Shown one piece after another: positions 1 through 11,150 of a stretch of 64,000 nucleotides of DNA. The notes beneath the pieces were generated by a model. The model did no database searches, was not told the origin of the DNA, and saw nothing but the letters and a program-made list of their open reading frames with translations. Positions within the stretch are counted from its first letter, which is position 1; the number at the start of each line of letters is the position of its first letter. The position numbers and the translations under genes are program-made. The DNA comes from Meconema thalassinum. Its lineage: Eukaryota; Arthropoda; Insecta; Orthoptera; Tettigoniidae. The stretch lies in assembly GCA_946902985.2 (NCBI GenBank), contig OX336398.1, forward strand, positions 230,293,556-230,357,555, in the 5' to 3' direction.

Positions 1-136
1 CATCACTGGTTATTTTCCTTCCTAAGTTTCCTACTTCCTTTAGGTAGGCTACACGTTACTTAATTGTGTTTTGAAGCCGGCTAGGAACTCTAACTTACAA
101 TGGTGTATGCTAATGGTTCAGGTTCTCCTCAACTAT

Positions 137-318
137 TGTAACATTACGAATCCTCTCACTTCGGGGGGGGGGGGGTAGTGGTAATTAATACCATAAGGGA
201 TATTGTTTTCATATAAACATATTGTATTTCCATGGATTCCATAACATATCACTTTTCTTTCCACATCAAGTTCTCAATTCAACAACTAAAACAAACCAAT
301 TTCCCTTCATAATCTGCA
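137..318 (-). repeat. LTR-like direct repeat, left copy
   Basis: Read on the minus strand this block starts TGCAGATTATGAAGG and ends GTTACA, so it has TG...CA ends. A second copy lies at 6443-6540 plus 8059-8125, interrupted by a Helentron-like element. Shared stretches include the segment around 178-260 and the one around 262-318. A run of 13 G sits at 163-175. The two copies in the same orientation about 6 kb apart could be the LTRs of a decayed Gypsy-like element, with the LINE inserted between them. No flanking duplication could be matched, so they may simply be two copies of an unrelated repeat. Confidence 0.4.
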
Positions 319-589
319 ATATCATAATCATATCTATCAATATTCAGATTAAACACTTCCCACCCATCCCTGTCATCATCGTCTATCAAATCTGCACTTT
401 CTGCAGAACCTATATTCGGAACATGTTAGGTTCTCGTGACACTTCAACTATATCATTCAAAACAGAATGTCCATGATTATTAACTACATTATTATCACAT
501 GTATTACGGAACTGGTTGCAAACTAGGGCATCACTAACAAGATCCAAAATCATCAAGTTATCGAGATTGAGAACTTTATCTTCATCTTC

Positions 590-1015
590 TGAATCAATCC
601 CTTCCTTCTCATTCCTCAAACTTTCGTTCTTCCTTTTCTTCTGTTCTTCTCTTAGTCTTCCTTCTCCTTCCTCCTTCCTCTTCCTTTTCTTATGTTTCTC
701 CTTCTTCCCCTTTCCCTTCTTTTTCTTCTTCACCTTTCCTTCTCTTCCTTATTTTCTCCACTTGCCTTATCTTACTCATCAGTTGCTTTCTTGTTATATT
801 TCCTTTCCTCTTTCCTTTTGTCCCCTAATCTTTTCCTTTTTCTTCTTCTGATCCTTCACTCTCTTATCTTCATTTACCTGACATCTCATCTTCTTCCTAC
901 TTCTTCTCTTTGCTTTCCAACTCATTCTTTTATCCATCCTCCTGGTACTATTTGTCTTCAAACCCAACCACTTCTCTCTTCTTCCTTTCCACATTTTCCT
1001 ATTCTTCCTTGTCTG
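590..1015. repeat. Polypyrimidine (CTT/CCT-rich) low-complexity tract
   Basis: The plus strand is almost entirely C and T with short CTTCTT and CCTTC blocks. The complementary reading gives Lys/Glu/Arg-rich strings in several frames. Composition explains these open frames, and no domain is recognisable. The stretch 346-590 leading into it reads on the minus strand as an acidic segment (DSEDEDKVLNLDNL) that I cannot assign. Confidence 0.7.
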
Positions 1016-1089
1016 TCTTGTCTTACTCAACATGATGGCCTTCCAACCTTTCTATTTTTTTATTTTTTTATAAGTGGTTTTATTTACAT

Positions 1090-1260
1090 AGTAATAACTT
1101 TACACACAGAGAAAGGAATTGTCAGTGCACAATGTGAATAGGCAATACAGAAAATAAAAGTCACTGCACCATTGTTTGTAAAGCAACACAGAAACAAATT
1201 GTCACTGCACCTTGGTAAAGGTCAACACAGAACGTAATCGTCACTGCACCATTTTAAAGT
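1090..1260 (-). repeat. ~41-bp tandem repeats in LINE 3' region
   Basis: The motif GTCACTGCACCATT or a close variant recurs near 1119, 1160, 1201 and 1241, giving a period of about 41 bp. It lies just downstream of the ORF2 stop in LINE orientation. Short tandem repeats are common in LINE 3' UTRs and tails. An A/T-rich stretch at 1045-1095 follows and may be the tail. Confidence 0.65.
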
Positions 1261-1321
1261 CACAAGCACTTATACGCATTAAACACTCCAGGCTGACGAT
1301 AAGAACTCGTGGCTGTCCAAT

Positions 1322-4300
1322 TCAAAACATACATAACAGCCGTCCAAACGCTGCAGTCAGAGTTCCATGTTTGGCGGTTTTCCATCTCTCCCTGCGGAGG
1401 TGGTCCAAGAACCCCACCAGTGTGTGGTCCCGAGACCTGTGGCGGGAGAGGTTATAATGAATCGCTCCCGCAGTGAACCAGAGGATGGCGTTACGCTTTT
1501 CCCCAGTGGAATGTTGTACTGCAAAACGTTGCACCTTCATGCCATCGGACACGTCCAGCGGCCGTCCGCAGATTCCAGATACTGCCTGGAGGGTCCAAGT
1601 CCAGACGACTGTCGCATTCCCACACGTAGTGACCCGATGGTCTAAAGTGTCAGTGCGACCACAGGCGTAACACAGGTCGACATCACTCTGCCCATGCCGA
1701 GACAGTTTTTCTCAGGTCGGCACAATCTCATTGAGGTACTCATACAATGTCGATCGCCATTCCAGTGGAATCCAGGGATTCCACAGGTTCTCCCAAATAG
1801 TCGACCAGGCTCGCGTAGGATATATCATCTGTATATAGGGGGTGAAGAGTCTTTCGGCGAGCAGAAATCTATAAAGCACCTTGGTAGGGAGGGCGGTGAA
1901 GGGTGTGGAGACACTGGATTTCAGACGGTTAAGAATTGCGAGTTCCTTCTTGAAAACATTGGCTGGGATGAGCATCTGGGAATTCGCACCTGGGACAAGT
2001 GACTGGATGCAGACAGTGTCAAAGGGGTCCCCCATATGGTGTTGCGCTCTAAAAAGCTGTGCGGCCAGCAAGGCGGCACATTTGTGTTCAACTGCCACAA
2101 GTTGCAGTCCGCCTCTGCGAAGTGGCAGGTTCATTTGATCTCGACGAATCCGATAGCGGTATCCAGACCAGAGGAAACACCCGATGGCCATTTCCATTCG
2201 TTGGCAGAGAACGTGCGGAGCTGGGATTGCTTGTGCCAGAAACCATACTTTGGACAGAGCAAATGTATTAATAAACCACACTTTCTGTATCAGGTTCAAT
2301 CTTCTCGTCAGTTCTTCCTTTAATTGAAATCTCAGCGTATTTAGCCGACGATTCCAGTTGTAGCTGAGAGTTTCGGCAAAATCGGGGAAGAAAGTTATCC
2401 CCAAGATTGTACACCTGTCAACTATGGCTAGGTCGTGCGGAGTCCTGATTGTTGTAGGCAAGCAGATGGGCATGAGTGATGACTTCGCAGCATTGATGCG
2501 TGCACCTGATGCTAGAGTGTAGGTGTCCATGATGATATTCGTAGACGTAAGCTCTGACTCATCAGTAATAAAGACGGTCACGTCATCGGCATATGCCCGC
2601 AGGGTGATATGGGCACCATGCAGATCGATACCTTGGAGTTTCTCGTCCAGACTGCGGATCAGGGGTTCAATAGCCAAAACAAAGAGCACCATCGACAATG
2701 GGCAGCCCTGCCTAATGGATTTATGGACGGGAATTGGACGGGATAAAAATCCATTTATCAACACTCTGGATGAAGCGGATGCATAGAGTCGTTGGAGGCA
2801 TTGTATGACGCCCAGAGGAATGTGAAAGTGACGCAATGTTTGCCAAAGATATGCGTGGGCGACCCTATCAAAGGCTTTGTTCAGGTCAATATTCAGCAAG
2901 GCAGCCGCGTGATTTCCATTACCTGAAGCATAAAGAATGAGGTCTCGGATAGCAAGAATGCTATGCAGAAAGGTCTTCTGGGGTATCGTGCAGGTTTGAC
3001 CAGGGCCTATCAAGCTGTGCAGCACACTTTTTAGCCGAAGTGATAGGACTTTGGCCAGCAACTTGTAATCCGTGTTGAGAATAGTTATTGGTCTGTAGTC
3101 AGCAATACCCCGCACACCATTAAGCTTGGGAATCAAAAGGATAACGCCTTCCGTAAAGCCGTGGGGTACTTCATGTGTGAATAGGTAGTTGAGTACTTGG
3201 GTGACCTCATCCCCAACGAGGTGCCAGAAGTGTTTGTACCATTCATACAGCAGAGCATCCATTCCCGGAGTCTTGTTATTAGCTGTGTTTCGGAGAGCAT
3301 AGTCGATCTCAGCCTTCATGATTGGGGCGCCAAGTTGACGCATGCAGTCGTTGTCCAGGTGCCGGTCCGTAGACGTCAAGAGTTGGTTACCTGCCAATTC
3401 CGAGACTGGTTCCTCAGCCAGCATCTCCCGAAAATAGCGCTCACCTTCTGCAAGTAGTTCCTCACGGGTCGTTAATATGCCCCCATCCGGTCCCGTCCAC
3501 TGACTAATACACTGACGCCCTTGCGAGCGGCGGAGACGGCCAAGCTGATAAACACACATCTTTTCCCTGTCAATCAAGGAATATTTCTTGACATGCTGCT
3601 GCAGGGTGGCTAAATTGCTTTCTCGGACATGGCAGATGGTTGTCTTAATCGTGCGTAGTGCCACCGACACATTTTCCCCAAGCTGTTCTCGATGGTGGAG
3701 GTCCTGTAACACGGTGTCATAGAAGTCCAGTTTCCGATATAAACGTTGATTACGTTCAAAGGTTATGGCTTTGGCGACTGCCCTAATGGCCGGCTTCACC
3801 TTTTCTAACCACCAGTCAGCCACATTGTTGTAACGGTGTTTCAGCCGTTGACACTGCCGATACACGGCCTCAAAACGCTGTGAATCCTCTTCCCTTTCAA
3901 AGCAGTTGGTATTCATTTTCCACGTGCCTCGCCCTTGTATTGTGTGTGCAGGGGCGGCACTTCGCGCCGTAAATAAAAAGCCATTGTGGTCACTAAAGCC
4001 GACAGGGATTATCCGACAGCCGCGTACACGTGAGGCGAGCGTACTGGACATATACGCCCGATCAATCCTGGATTTAGAGGCCCCACGGCAAAATGTATAT
4101 TGGATCTGGTTGCCATGTATGTGTGGCCATATATCTATTAGTTGCTTGCTCTGGGTGAGTCCCTGTAACCCAGGACAGAAATTGAAGGAACCCGTCTGAT
4201 CCTGGGAGCGTAAGGTGCAGTTGAAATCCCCCATCAATAGAATGGGGAGATTCGTTACCAGGTGGGGTAAGATGTCTTGCCTAAATAAAACGTTTCTCTC

Positions 4301-4641
4301 AGATTTATAATTGGAGCCAGATGGACTGTAAACATTTATGATCCTGACACCATGTACTGTAGCTGACGTTACGTTATACGCCCGGAAGGATCCATCACTA
4401 CATCAGTTACTACGGTGCCTTTACGGTAGATAATGGCCGTACCCCTAGCAGTGGTGCCCATGTTAACTATATAGTCATGGTCATACAGGAAGCCAATGTT
4501 GCATTCGCTGACTTCTTGCAGAAAAAGAATGTCAACATCATATTCACGCAGAAAACGGCTTAACAGCTCCTGAGTGGCCGGATTCCTCAAGCCAGGAACA
4601 TTTACTGTGGCATAGGTCCTCAAATGTGAATTATGGTCCAT
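1322..4641 (-). pseudogene. LINE ORF2: endonuclease-reverse transcriptase, two lesions
   Basis: About 1,100 codons encode the enzyme that nicks the target and copies the element RNA. The start is ATGGACCAT at 4641. The N-terminal APE-type endonuclease shows FLQEVSE, NVYSPSG, MGDFNC, SRIDRAYMS and SDHNG. The RT domain lies around 3150-2500 with NIDLNKAFD, SIRQGCPLS and the catalytic AYADDV. A C-terminal CYACG...H...CG Cys/His motif lies near 1660-1600. Two defects are visible: a frameshift near 4380 (the reading changes frame after DPSGRI) and one in-frame TGA at 1712-1714, after which the same frame stays open to 1322. The 1712-4237 part is an uninterrupted 841-codon frame. The start overlaps the ORF1 stop by 11 bases. 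The protein is inactive as read. Confidence 0.9.
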
Positions 4642-6078
4642 AGTTGATATCGGCTAAGAGGGGCGCTAACTGTAGATCCAAATCCTGCAGTGCCTCCCGG
4701 GACTGTTCACTATATTTAGCCCGCATCTTGCTAACGAATTCGGGGACTCCATCATGCTGACCCATTTGAGCGCACTTGCGTAGAAGTGAAATAATGGGTC
4801 TGGGGCTAGGAAGGGTTGCCATATGACACAGTTCCGACATCATTTGCTGAACCTCAAGGGCTTCGCCGGTAGTAAGGCTCGCCGCAGGTGAGGCCTCTGT
4901 TGGACAACTTCTGGGGGTTTCCTGCACTCGGAAACGAGGGTCTATCTCACTGACACGTATTTCACCTTTCTTCAGCTGCTTAGGCTTGTTCTGTGCTCTA
5001 CGGGTTTTAACAAGTTCGGTGGCGAGCGAAGCATCGGATTCATCGGAAGTAGGGTTAACCTTGCGCTTAGGTTTACGATTTTTCACGACAGGGGTTGCGA
5101 GCGAAGCATCTGAGTCATCAGAAGTAGGCCCACGGCTAACGAGCATGCTTTCCTCAATGTCCTCAGACCAGGTGGTCGTTTTGCGTATCCCCGAAGTTTC
5201 CTGTGCCGAGTCTTCTCCGTGGGGAGAACTATGGGTAGGTTTGGCGACTGGAGGGGGTGACCGGTCAGCATCCAAGGGTTGCTGTGAAGATTCTTCCTGG
5301 TGCAAGACCACGGACTCTGGATACATGTCAGGCACACCTATGCTGCAGCCAGGTTGTCAGGCTCCGTCTCCATTGGAGGCGTGCAGTCTAGCGGGGGAAA
5401 GGCTGTATCGTAGCGTGCTTGAGTATCGCCTGGGCTGTGAAGCGGGTAGTCGTCTACACGGCGGCTGGAACTAGGGGTGACCATAGCCGCAAGGCTAGTT
5501 GTCCGTGTGTCGCGTTCAAGGCGCGTCATGGCCGAGTATCGGCGCGGACAGTCGACACGGAGATGGTCCATAGCTTGACATATGGCACATGTTTTAACTT
5601 GCCCTTCATAGCTAACCTGTCCACGATGCCCACCAATCATGAGAAAGGACGGAATTTGCTTTTGTAAATCAATGTGTATTTGTCAGATACCATTTGCAAC
5701 TGGTAACTTGTAATAATTGGACCAACTTTCATTTGTGATGGATTTGGCGGTACCATATTTTGCGAAATGGGTGCGTATTGTATCATTTGTTAATTCAGGC
5801 GGAATATTAAAGAGCCTTACCCGCGTGGCTTCCATGCCGGCAGCGGCAATCTCTACCGAAACAGACTCCCCATTAAACAAAGTAAGCCTGTGTGTTCCCG
5901 CAAATTTACTCAACAGTTTGTCCATAATAGATTGAGAGATTACCTTGATAAATACAGAGTTGGACGGTGCGTCAGTTGCAGGGTCTCCAGTTGGTCGACC
6001 GTGAGTTTCAGCATCTTCGCCACAAAGGTGTGAATTTCCGCTGCCGAAGGACGCGTGGTGTTCCGTTGGAAGGAGCAT
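4631..6078 (-). pseudogene. LINE ORF1: RNA-binding protein with CCHC knuckle, two lesions
   Basis: This is the nucleic-acid-binding protein of the LINE. Starting at ATG 6078, an RRM-like stretch (TRVRLFNIPPEL...THFAKYG) spans about 5840-5720. One in-frame TGA follows at 5683-5685, and the same frame continues to a CAICQAMDHLRVDC knuckle (CX2CX4HX4C) near 5590-5550. A TAG at 5338-5340 ends this frame. A shifted frame continues from 5335 to 4631 with an acidic, Ser-rich region holding two copies of TSDxSDASLAT and a helical C-terminus ending ADINYGP. I read this as one ORF with a TGA and a frameshift near 5345. A separate third ORF is less likely. Domain order matches Tx1/I-type ORF1 proteins. 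Confidence 0.8.
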
Positions 6079-6180
6079 TTCAACGTATTTTTCCTGATGT
6101 TTTGCATTTTCTTCCTGGGGTTCTATCCCATTGACAAATAGCCTGTACTAAGCCTAGGCGAAGCTATCCGGCGCACTTAA

Positions 6181-6442
6181 CTGTTGTGTGTTGGCTGCAC
6201 GCTCACTGCTCAGATGCACCAGACATGCGGGACCTCACTCGTTCGTGGCTAGAGCCACACTGTGACACTCCATTCCTTGATTCTGCTACCTCGTCTAGTT
6301 TCTCCATGAGTATTCGCACCAAAATTAATTCCATACTATTAGTATTTTTGTGCATGATGAGGCCAAACTCCACTCTTATTAAAAATAAAAGTATTTTCCT
6401 TTATCCTGCTCCCTTGATCGTTCCTCACGTTGTAGCGCCATA
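6181..6442 (-). other. Possible LTR-element leader with primer-binding-like site
   Basis: Immediately inside the right LTR-like copy, the minus strand reads TATGGCGCTACAACGTGAGG, which has the TGGCG opening common in insect Gypsy-type primer-binding sites. The rest, to about 6180, is either untranslated leader or the start of a broken gag-like frame. No capsid motif was recognised. It could instead belong to the LINE 5' UTR. Confidence 0.3.
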
Positions 6443-6540
6443 TGTAACCTTACGATTCGGGAGGTAGTGGTGATTAATATGTTTATATAAAAAAATATCC
6501 CTTATTGTATTATACTTTCATAGATTCCATAACTTATTAT

Positions 6541-6599
6541 TAGCCTATTTTCAATTTTGAAAAAAGTAGGCTTATGAGATCACCTTTTGTCCGTGTGTG

Positions 6600-6631
<32 letters not shown>

Positions 6632-8058
6632 AGGTGTGTGTGTGTGTCCCCATAATAAAATCTAAACGGCTGGAGCGATTTCAATGAAACTCGGTAAGTT
6701 CATAGCACAATTCTCGGCGACCTCGACCGTGCCCTTCAAATTTTGTTACGTCTCACCAATCCAACATGGCGGCTGTGCGAAATATTTCACTAGCATTCAA
6801 TATCTCCGAAACTATTACCGATATCGCCCTGAAATTTTGTACGGTGATAAAGGGCACTACTAGAAGTTCACCTATGAGACTTTCAAAAATCGGGTGACTA
6901 CAAAACCAACATGGCGGCCAAGCGAATTTGAGACTTTTAATAGATTTTTCTCGCGATTTAACTATCCAAATATAATGAAACTTGGTACAGCAAATGTTTA
7001 TACACATTGTAATGCACTGGAGTCTAATTTAGTTCAATTGTTTACATTACCTCAAAATGGCGGCTGTGCGAAGTATTTCACTGACATTCTATATCTCCGA
7101 AACTATTATAGATATCACCCTGCAATTTTGTACGGTGATAAAGAGTACTGATACAAGTTTACCTATGTATATTTCACAAACCTGTAAAGTACAAAGCGAA
7201 CATGGCGACCAAGCGAATTTAAAATATGTTAATAGACTTTTCTCGTGATTTAACTCTCTGAGCGCAGTGAAATGTGGTACAGTAAATGATTTTGCAGCTT
7301 ATAATGCACTGCCTTCTAATTTAAATCAGTTTTTTACATAATCTCAAGATGGCGGCTGTGCGAAATTTTAAAATTAAGTTTTAATTTCTTGTGTCATAAT
7401 CATGCGATCGAAGTGAAAGTTTGAATCATGAACCTAGGCAATAATTGTCATTGAATGGTACATAACTCTATGGCCTATACATATAACAATCCTAAATGGC
7501 GAGCTTCCTAAATATTTAGACGGTTCTCAATATCTATGAATCTTTTACAGCAACCAAACTGAAATGTTTTATGTTCATAGAGACTATGAACATATGTTCA
7601 CCTATAGGACTTTCAGTAGCCTGGTGAGCACAAATCCAACATGGCGGCGGCGCGAAGTATAAATATTTAAATGGACGTTTCTCGCGAATTAACTATCCGA
7701 GTGCCGTGAAACGTTGCACGTTAAATGCTTATACAAATGTTGATCCACTGGCACCTAATTTATTTCAATTGTTTGCATAATCACAAGATGGCTGCTGTGC
7801 GTAATTTTAAAATCTCGTTTTTACTTCTTGTGTTCTAATCATGCAATTGAAGTTTGAATACCACACGTACACAATAATCTTATTGTAATAGTACAAAAAT
7901 AAAAATCCAACCTGGCGACCATCTGAAATATTTAGACGGTTCTCAATATCTACGAATCTGTTACAGCAATTAAACTGAAATTTTGTATGTTGATAGAGGC
8001 AATTAACATGAGCAGGATATATGAAAATAGGCTGTATAGTTCTTCACGGAACTACTTG
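6541..8058 (+). mobile_element. Helentron-like non-autonomous element (HINE), copy 1
   Basis: The 5' end is TAGCCTATTTTC, which forms a hairpin with GAAAA..GTAGGCT. A (GT)n microsatellite follows at 6590-6650, then degenerate ~146-bp tandem repeats (6750-7930), then TGAAAATAGGCT, which is inverted relative to the 5' end. A 3' hairpin AGTTCTTCACGGAACT and a terminal ACTTG close the element. T precedes it and TT follows. Drosophila DINE-1 and other Helentron-associated elements share this architecture: inverted subterminal repeats, microsatellite, central tandem repeats, 3' stem-loop and TT target. No coding capacity is visible. Four more copies are in the window (13291, 26780, 49715, 54146). 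Confidence 0.75.
6750..7930 (+). repeat. ~146-bp degenerate tandem repeats with ATGGCGGC cores
   Basis: ATGGC or a close variant occurs at 6766, 6911, 7057, 7202, 7349, 7496, 7641, 7788 and, degenerate, 7912. Spacings are 145-147 bp except the last (124). The core is usually AANATGGCGGC followed by TGTGCG or CAAGCG. Between cores, phrases such as TTTAACTATCC and AATTTTGTACGGTGAT recur. Units alternate between two subtypes. Confidence 0.8.
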
Positions 8059-8125
8059 TTTTTCTTTCCACATCAAGTTCTCAATTCAACATCTAAAATA
8101 AACCAACTTCCCTTCATAATCTGCA

Positions 8126-8590
8126 ACCTTCTTCATCTTATCAACAGCCAACACCATAGCCCATCCTTCTATTTATCATTCCTCATATAGAAAACCTATC
8201 TTTTTCATATCACCAAAAACTAACAATCTTCCTACAATCTCCATAGTAAAACATCAACCAGACCTGACGCTCATACAAAGAACATAGAATTTAAAAAAAG
8301 ATATACACCATCATAAATAGAGAATATTCACAGATGTGACACTCAATTTTGCATAGCCTCCTCCATCCCCACTGCTGTATCATTACAAGGAAGTCCATAG
8401 ATCAAGGCTCAATACTCCTTGCAATGATAAACCAGCAATAGATGGCCATGCCATAACCTAAAATGAGCTCTCTAAACGCCTGTTAGACTATTACAGAACA
8501 ATCCCCATCCCCGCCACGCATTAAGTAGGGATCCCTCTTCAAGCGCAAACGCTTTGTTGACCAACGTTCTGTTACATTGATTTCTAAGTC
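8126..8590. other. No gene or recognised repeat
   Basis: AT-rich sequence of mixed composition. I saw no open frame, RNA gene or clear repeat. It flanks the right LTR-like copy and precedes LINE remnants. Confidence 0.5.
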
Positions 8591-9720
8591 ATTTTCAATT
8601 TCTCTTGTACTGTCATTCTTTCAGTAAGTCTTTCATTGTCCATTCAATGACGTCCATCAAATTTCAATCGTGCTTTTTCTAATAGTGTCAGATAGTTTCT
8701 CGAAAGGATGGTGTAACCCATCCACACTCTCTCTCTACGTACACTGGCCAACGATTTTCCTAAAGCTTTTTCTTTCTACTTTATCTAAAATGTTTGTTAA
8801 GTGATATGCCTCCAATGTTCAGGGTTTCTGATGCGTATAATGCTTCAGGTTGAATTACCGTCCTATAGTGTTTTAATTTTTCATTCCGAGATATTGATAT
8901 TACAGTATATCTACTTTTGTAACATCGTTATGCCCTACTCAGGAGCTGATGTGTTGTCCTTCTTTCCCTCCCTAAATCTCTTCATCCTCTCACTGAGACT
9001 CTTCCTTCGTTCCTCTGTCCAAGTTATAGCGGCTCTGGTGTTGGGTTTGTCTCCAAATTGGTGATTGTTGATTTTGGTTCTGAATTTACATCTGTCCCGT
9101 ACAATGTCTTCTGAGATGTTGATTTCCTGGAGATCTGTTTCAATTTCACGAATCCAGATGTTCTTGGTTTTTAATGAAAGAGCAAGGTTGAGAATTCTTT
9201 TAGTCTCTTATTGTTCATTCTGATAATGCGTCCATAAAATTTCAATCGCCTTTTCCGAAAAGTGTGAGAGATTTTTTCAGATTGGCAATATATTTCCTGG
9301 GATGATTTCTTTTTTCTCCATATCCCCTCTATAAAAACTGGACCAAAAATGTTCCATGAAATGTTTCTTTCTTGCTTCTCTATGTCTTTGGTTAATGATC
9401 AGCCCCAAATGATTAAGGATTCCGATGCATATAACACTTCATGTTTGATTACAGTATTATAGTGTCTAAGTTGTGCTTTCCGAGATATTGTATATTTATA
9501 ATATCTGTTGCATGTGATCCTGTAACCTTTTTGTGATTTGGAAATTATTTCTTTATTTGCTTCGCAGTTTAAACCAGACGGTTGAATAATTTCTCCTAAA
9601 TTGGTTCACCTGAAGGATTTTGCCAAATTTAGTTATCATAAGCTGTCCATCTAGGTATCGTGAGGCTCCTTCCATGAATTGAGTTTTCTCATACGAGATT
9701 TGAAGTACCGTATTATTATT
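8590..9720 (-). mobile_element. Decayed LINE 3' ends (two adjacent fragments)
   Basis: Read on the minus strand, 9700-8935 gives broken RT C-terminal phrases such as HYNTVIKHEVLYASES, SLTKDIEKQERN and KFYGRIIRMN, ending at a conserved GAGTAGGGCAT. The block 8590-8925 is a second, more diverged piece of the same region. The same family recurs at 11380-12330, 18110-18545, 30503-31900 and 36040-36700. Many stops and shifts are present, so no protein can be made. Confidence 0.65.
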
Positions 9721-10129
9721 ATACTGCATTAGGGCTTTGGTTACACAGATAAATAAAGTGTGTGATGTGTTATAGTGACGAGAACCTGAGCTGTACCTCC
9801 GTTATTGATATCACGCTTTATTAGCTTTCCGATTTACAGTTTCAAGTTTCCTCCAGTACCTGTATCTTATTCCCCTCCCAACGAGATGTTCCATACCGTG
9901 TGTCATCAAGCAGAGAAAGCCTGTCATATATAGGAGTCTTATCTCAATAATTCGTATATTCTCGTGTGTGGTTCAGTATTGCAACTTATGAGGTACAAGA
10001 CATCCTTTCGTCTTCTAGCAACTAGTTGCGTGACGAACTAAAGAGCTTAAGTTTCTTGCCAATGATTAATCTATATATCAGAAATGAAATGTTACATTGG
10101 ATCAATCAGCGCGCCAGTTCTTGATATAC

Positions 10130-11150
10130 TATCTTGGCAAAAAGAATCCTATCTCTTTTTATATTCTGTCCCTGCGAAATGGCAACAACCAGAAATTATA
10201 TGCTGAACAGTCTCCGATGTTGGTCAACCGTATCTTCAATGGTCATCTTGCACAGATGTATCCTTGATAATGAACTTTAGGAGTTTCTCATGGGTACAAC
10301 ATGGTCCTGAATAGCCAGCATAAAGCCTTCTGTTTCAGGAAACATCTGACCATAAATCAGCCAAACGTTTGACGCCAGCTTGTTGACGTGAGTTTGGATG
10401 ACCTCATTGGAATGTCTCCGTACAGGGGTTGGACAACGAAGCATTGAATCTATCCAAATCACTGCGCAACTTATTTTGAGTCTCTTGCTTACTTAAGAGT
10501 AGTGGAGTTGAATAATTTGTTTCTGTGACAGCCTTGCGCAGCATCGAATGGTTCGATACAGAACAGAAGTATTTTATTCGCTCATAGATCTGTCAAGCTA
10601 CATGGTCGTTTATATAAAACATTCCTCTCCCACCCATATGTCTCGGTAGCATGACTCGTTTCACAGATGTCCTGGAATGGTGCTTTCGTGATTTGGTCAG
10701 TGATGTTCTAATTTTCTGTTCTAAACTTGGAATGTCAGTTTTACCCCAAACGAGTAACTAAGGGTAGGTACAGCATACGCGTTGATCGCCTTAACCAAGT
10801 TTTTACTGTTGAGGCTGGTGTTAGAAACAAGCTTAATATCTTCTGGCAAATTCCTTCGTCAGATCTTGTTTCACTGCTGAGTGTTCTGTGTGTCTAGCTA
10901 GACACTTTGACGTCTCGTTCGTGAGTTGCAGTCAGCTGGCCATGAGCTGTTTCATATTATACACCTTCCTGCAACTTGCCTTTCATAACGTTGAGCGTTT
11001 TACATTTCTCCAGCCCGAATTCCATTTTCACATCCTGCGAGAAGGTTTCCACTACCTTCAACAGAAATTCTCGCTGTGCTCTGGTGGCAGCATATAGCTT
11101 TAAGTCATCCATATACAGGAGATGGATGAGCTTTGCAAATTCCCTGGAGT
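10130..11150 (-). mobile_element. LINE reverse transcriptase remnant with YMDD box
   Basis: From 11126 downward the minus strand reads LLYMDDLKLYAATRAQREF, then ETFSQDVKMEFGLEKCKTL and, in decayed form to about 10270, later RT and linker sequence. YMDD is the catalytic box and the following FGLEKC is typical of the downstream RT motif. An apparent stop follows at KLQEGV, with more beyond, and the upstream part of the RT is missing. Clade not determined. Confidence 0.7.

Larger units (their letters stand above)
1090..6180 (-). mobile_element. Near-complete Tx1/L1-like non-LTR retrotransposon (LINE)
   Basis: A two-ORF LINE lies on the minus strand, its 5' end near 6180 and its 3' end near 1090. 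ORF1 (6078-4631) has an RRM-like segment and a CCHC knuckle. ORF2 (4641-1322) has an endonuclease, a reverse transcriptase and a C-terminal Cys/His motif. The RT wording (NIDLNKAFDRVAH, IRQGCPLS, AYADDV) and the ORF1 style resemble the Tx1 branch of L1-like elements. This is judged from family knowledge, not a search. Four coding lesions are visible, so it is not intact. Both ends are approximate. Confidence 0.85.
6443..8125 (-). repeat. LTR-like direct repeat, right copy, split by an insertion
   Basis: The block 6443-6540 matches 137-255 and the block 8059-8125 matches about 255-318. The 1.5 kb between them is a Helentron-like element. The left copy therefore acts as an empty-site paralogue and fixes the ends of that insertion. 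The ends of this repeat are inferred from where similarity stops. Confidence 0.45.

Noticed and set aside
410..1033. Lys/Glu-rich minus-strand frames as a nuclear protein
   Set aside because: They arise from a polypyrimidine tract; overlapping Phe/Leu/Ser frames on the plus strand are just as open.
3197..3457. Plus-strand frames within the LINE
   Set aside because: They are antisense to the reverse transcriptase frame and have no independent support.
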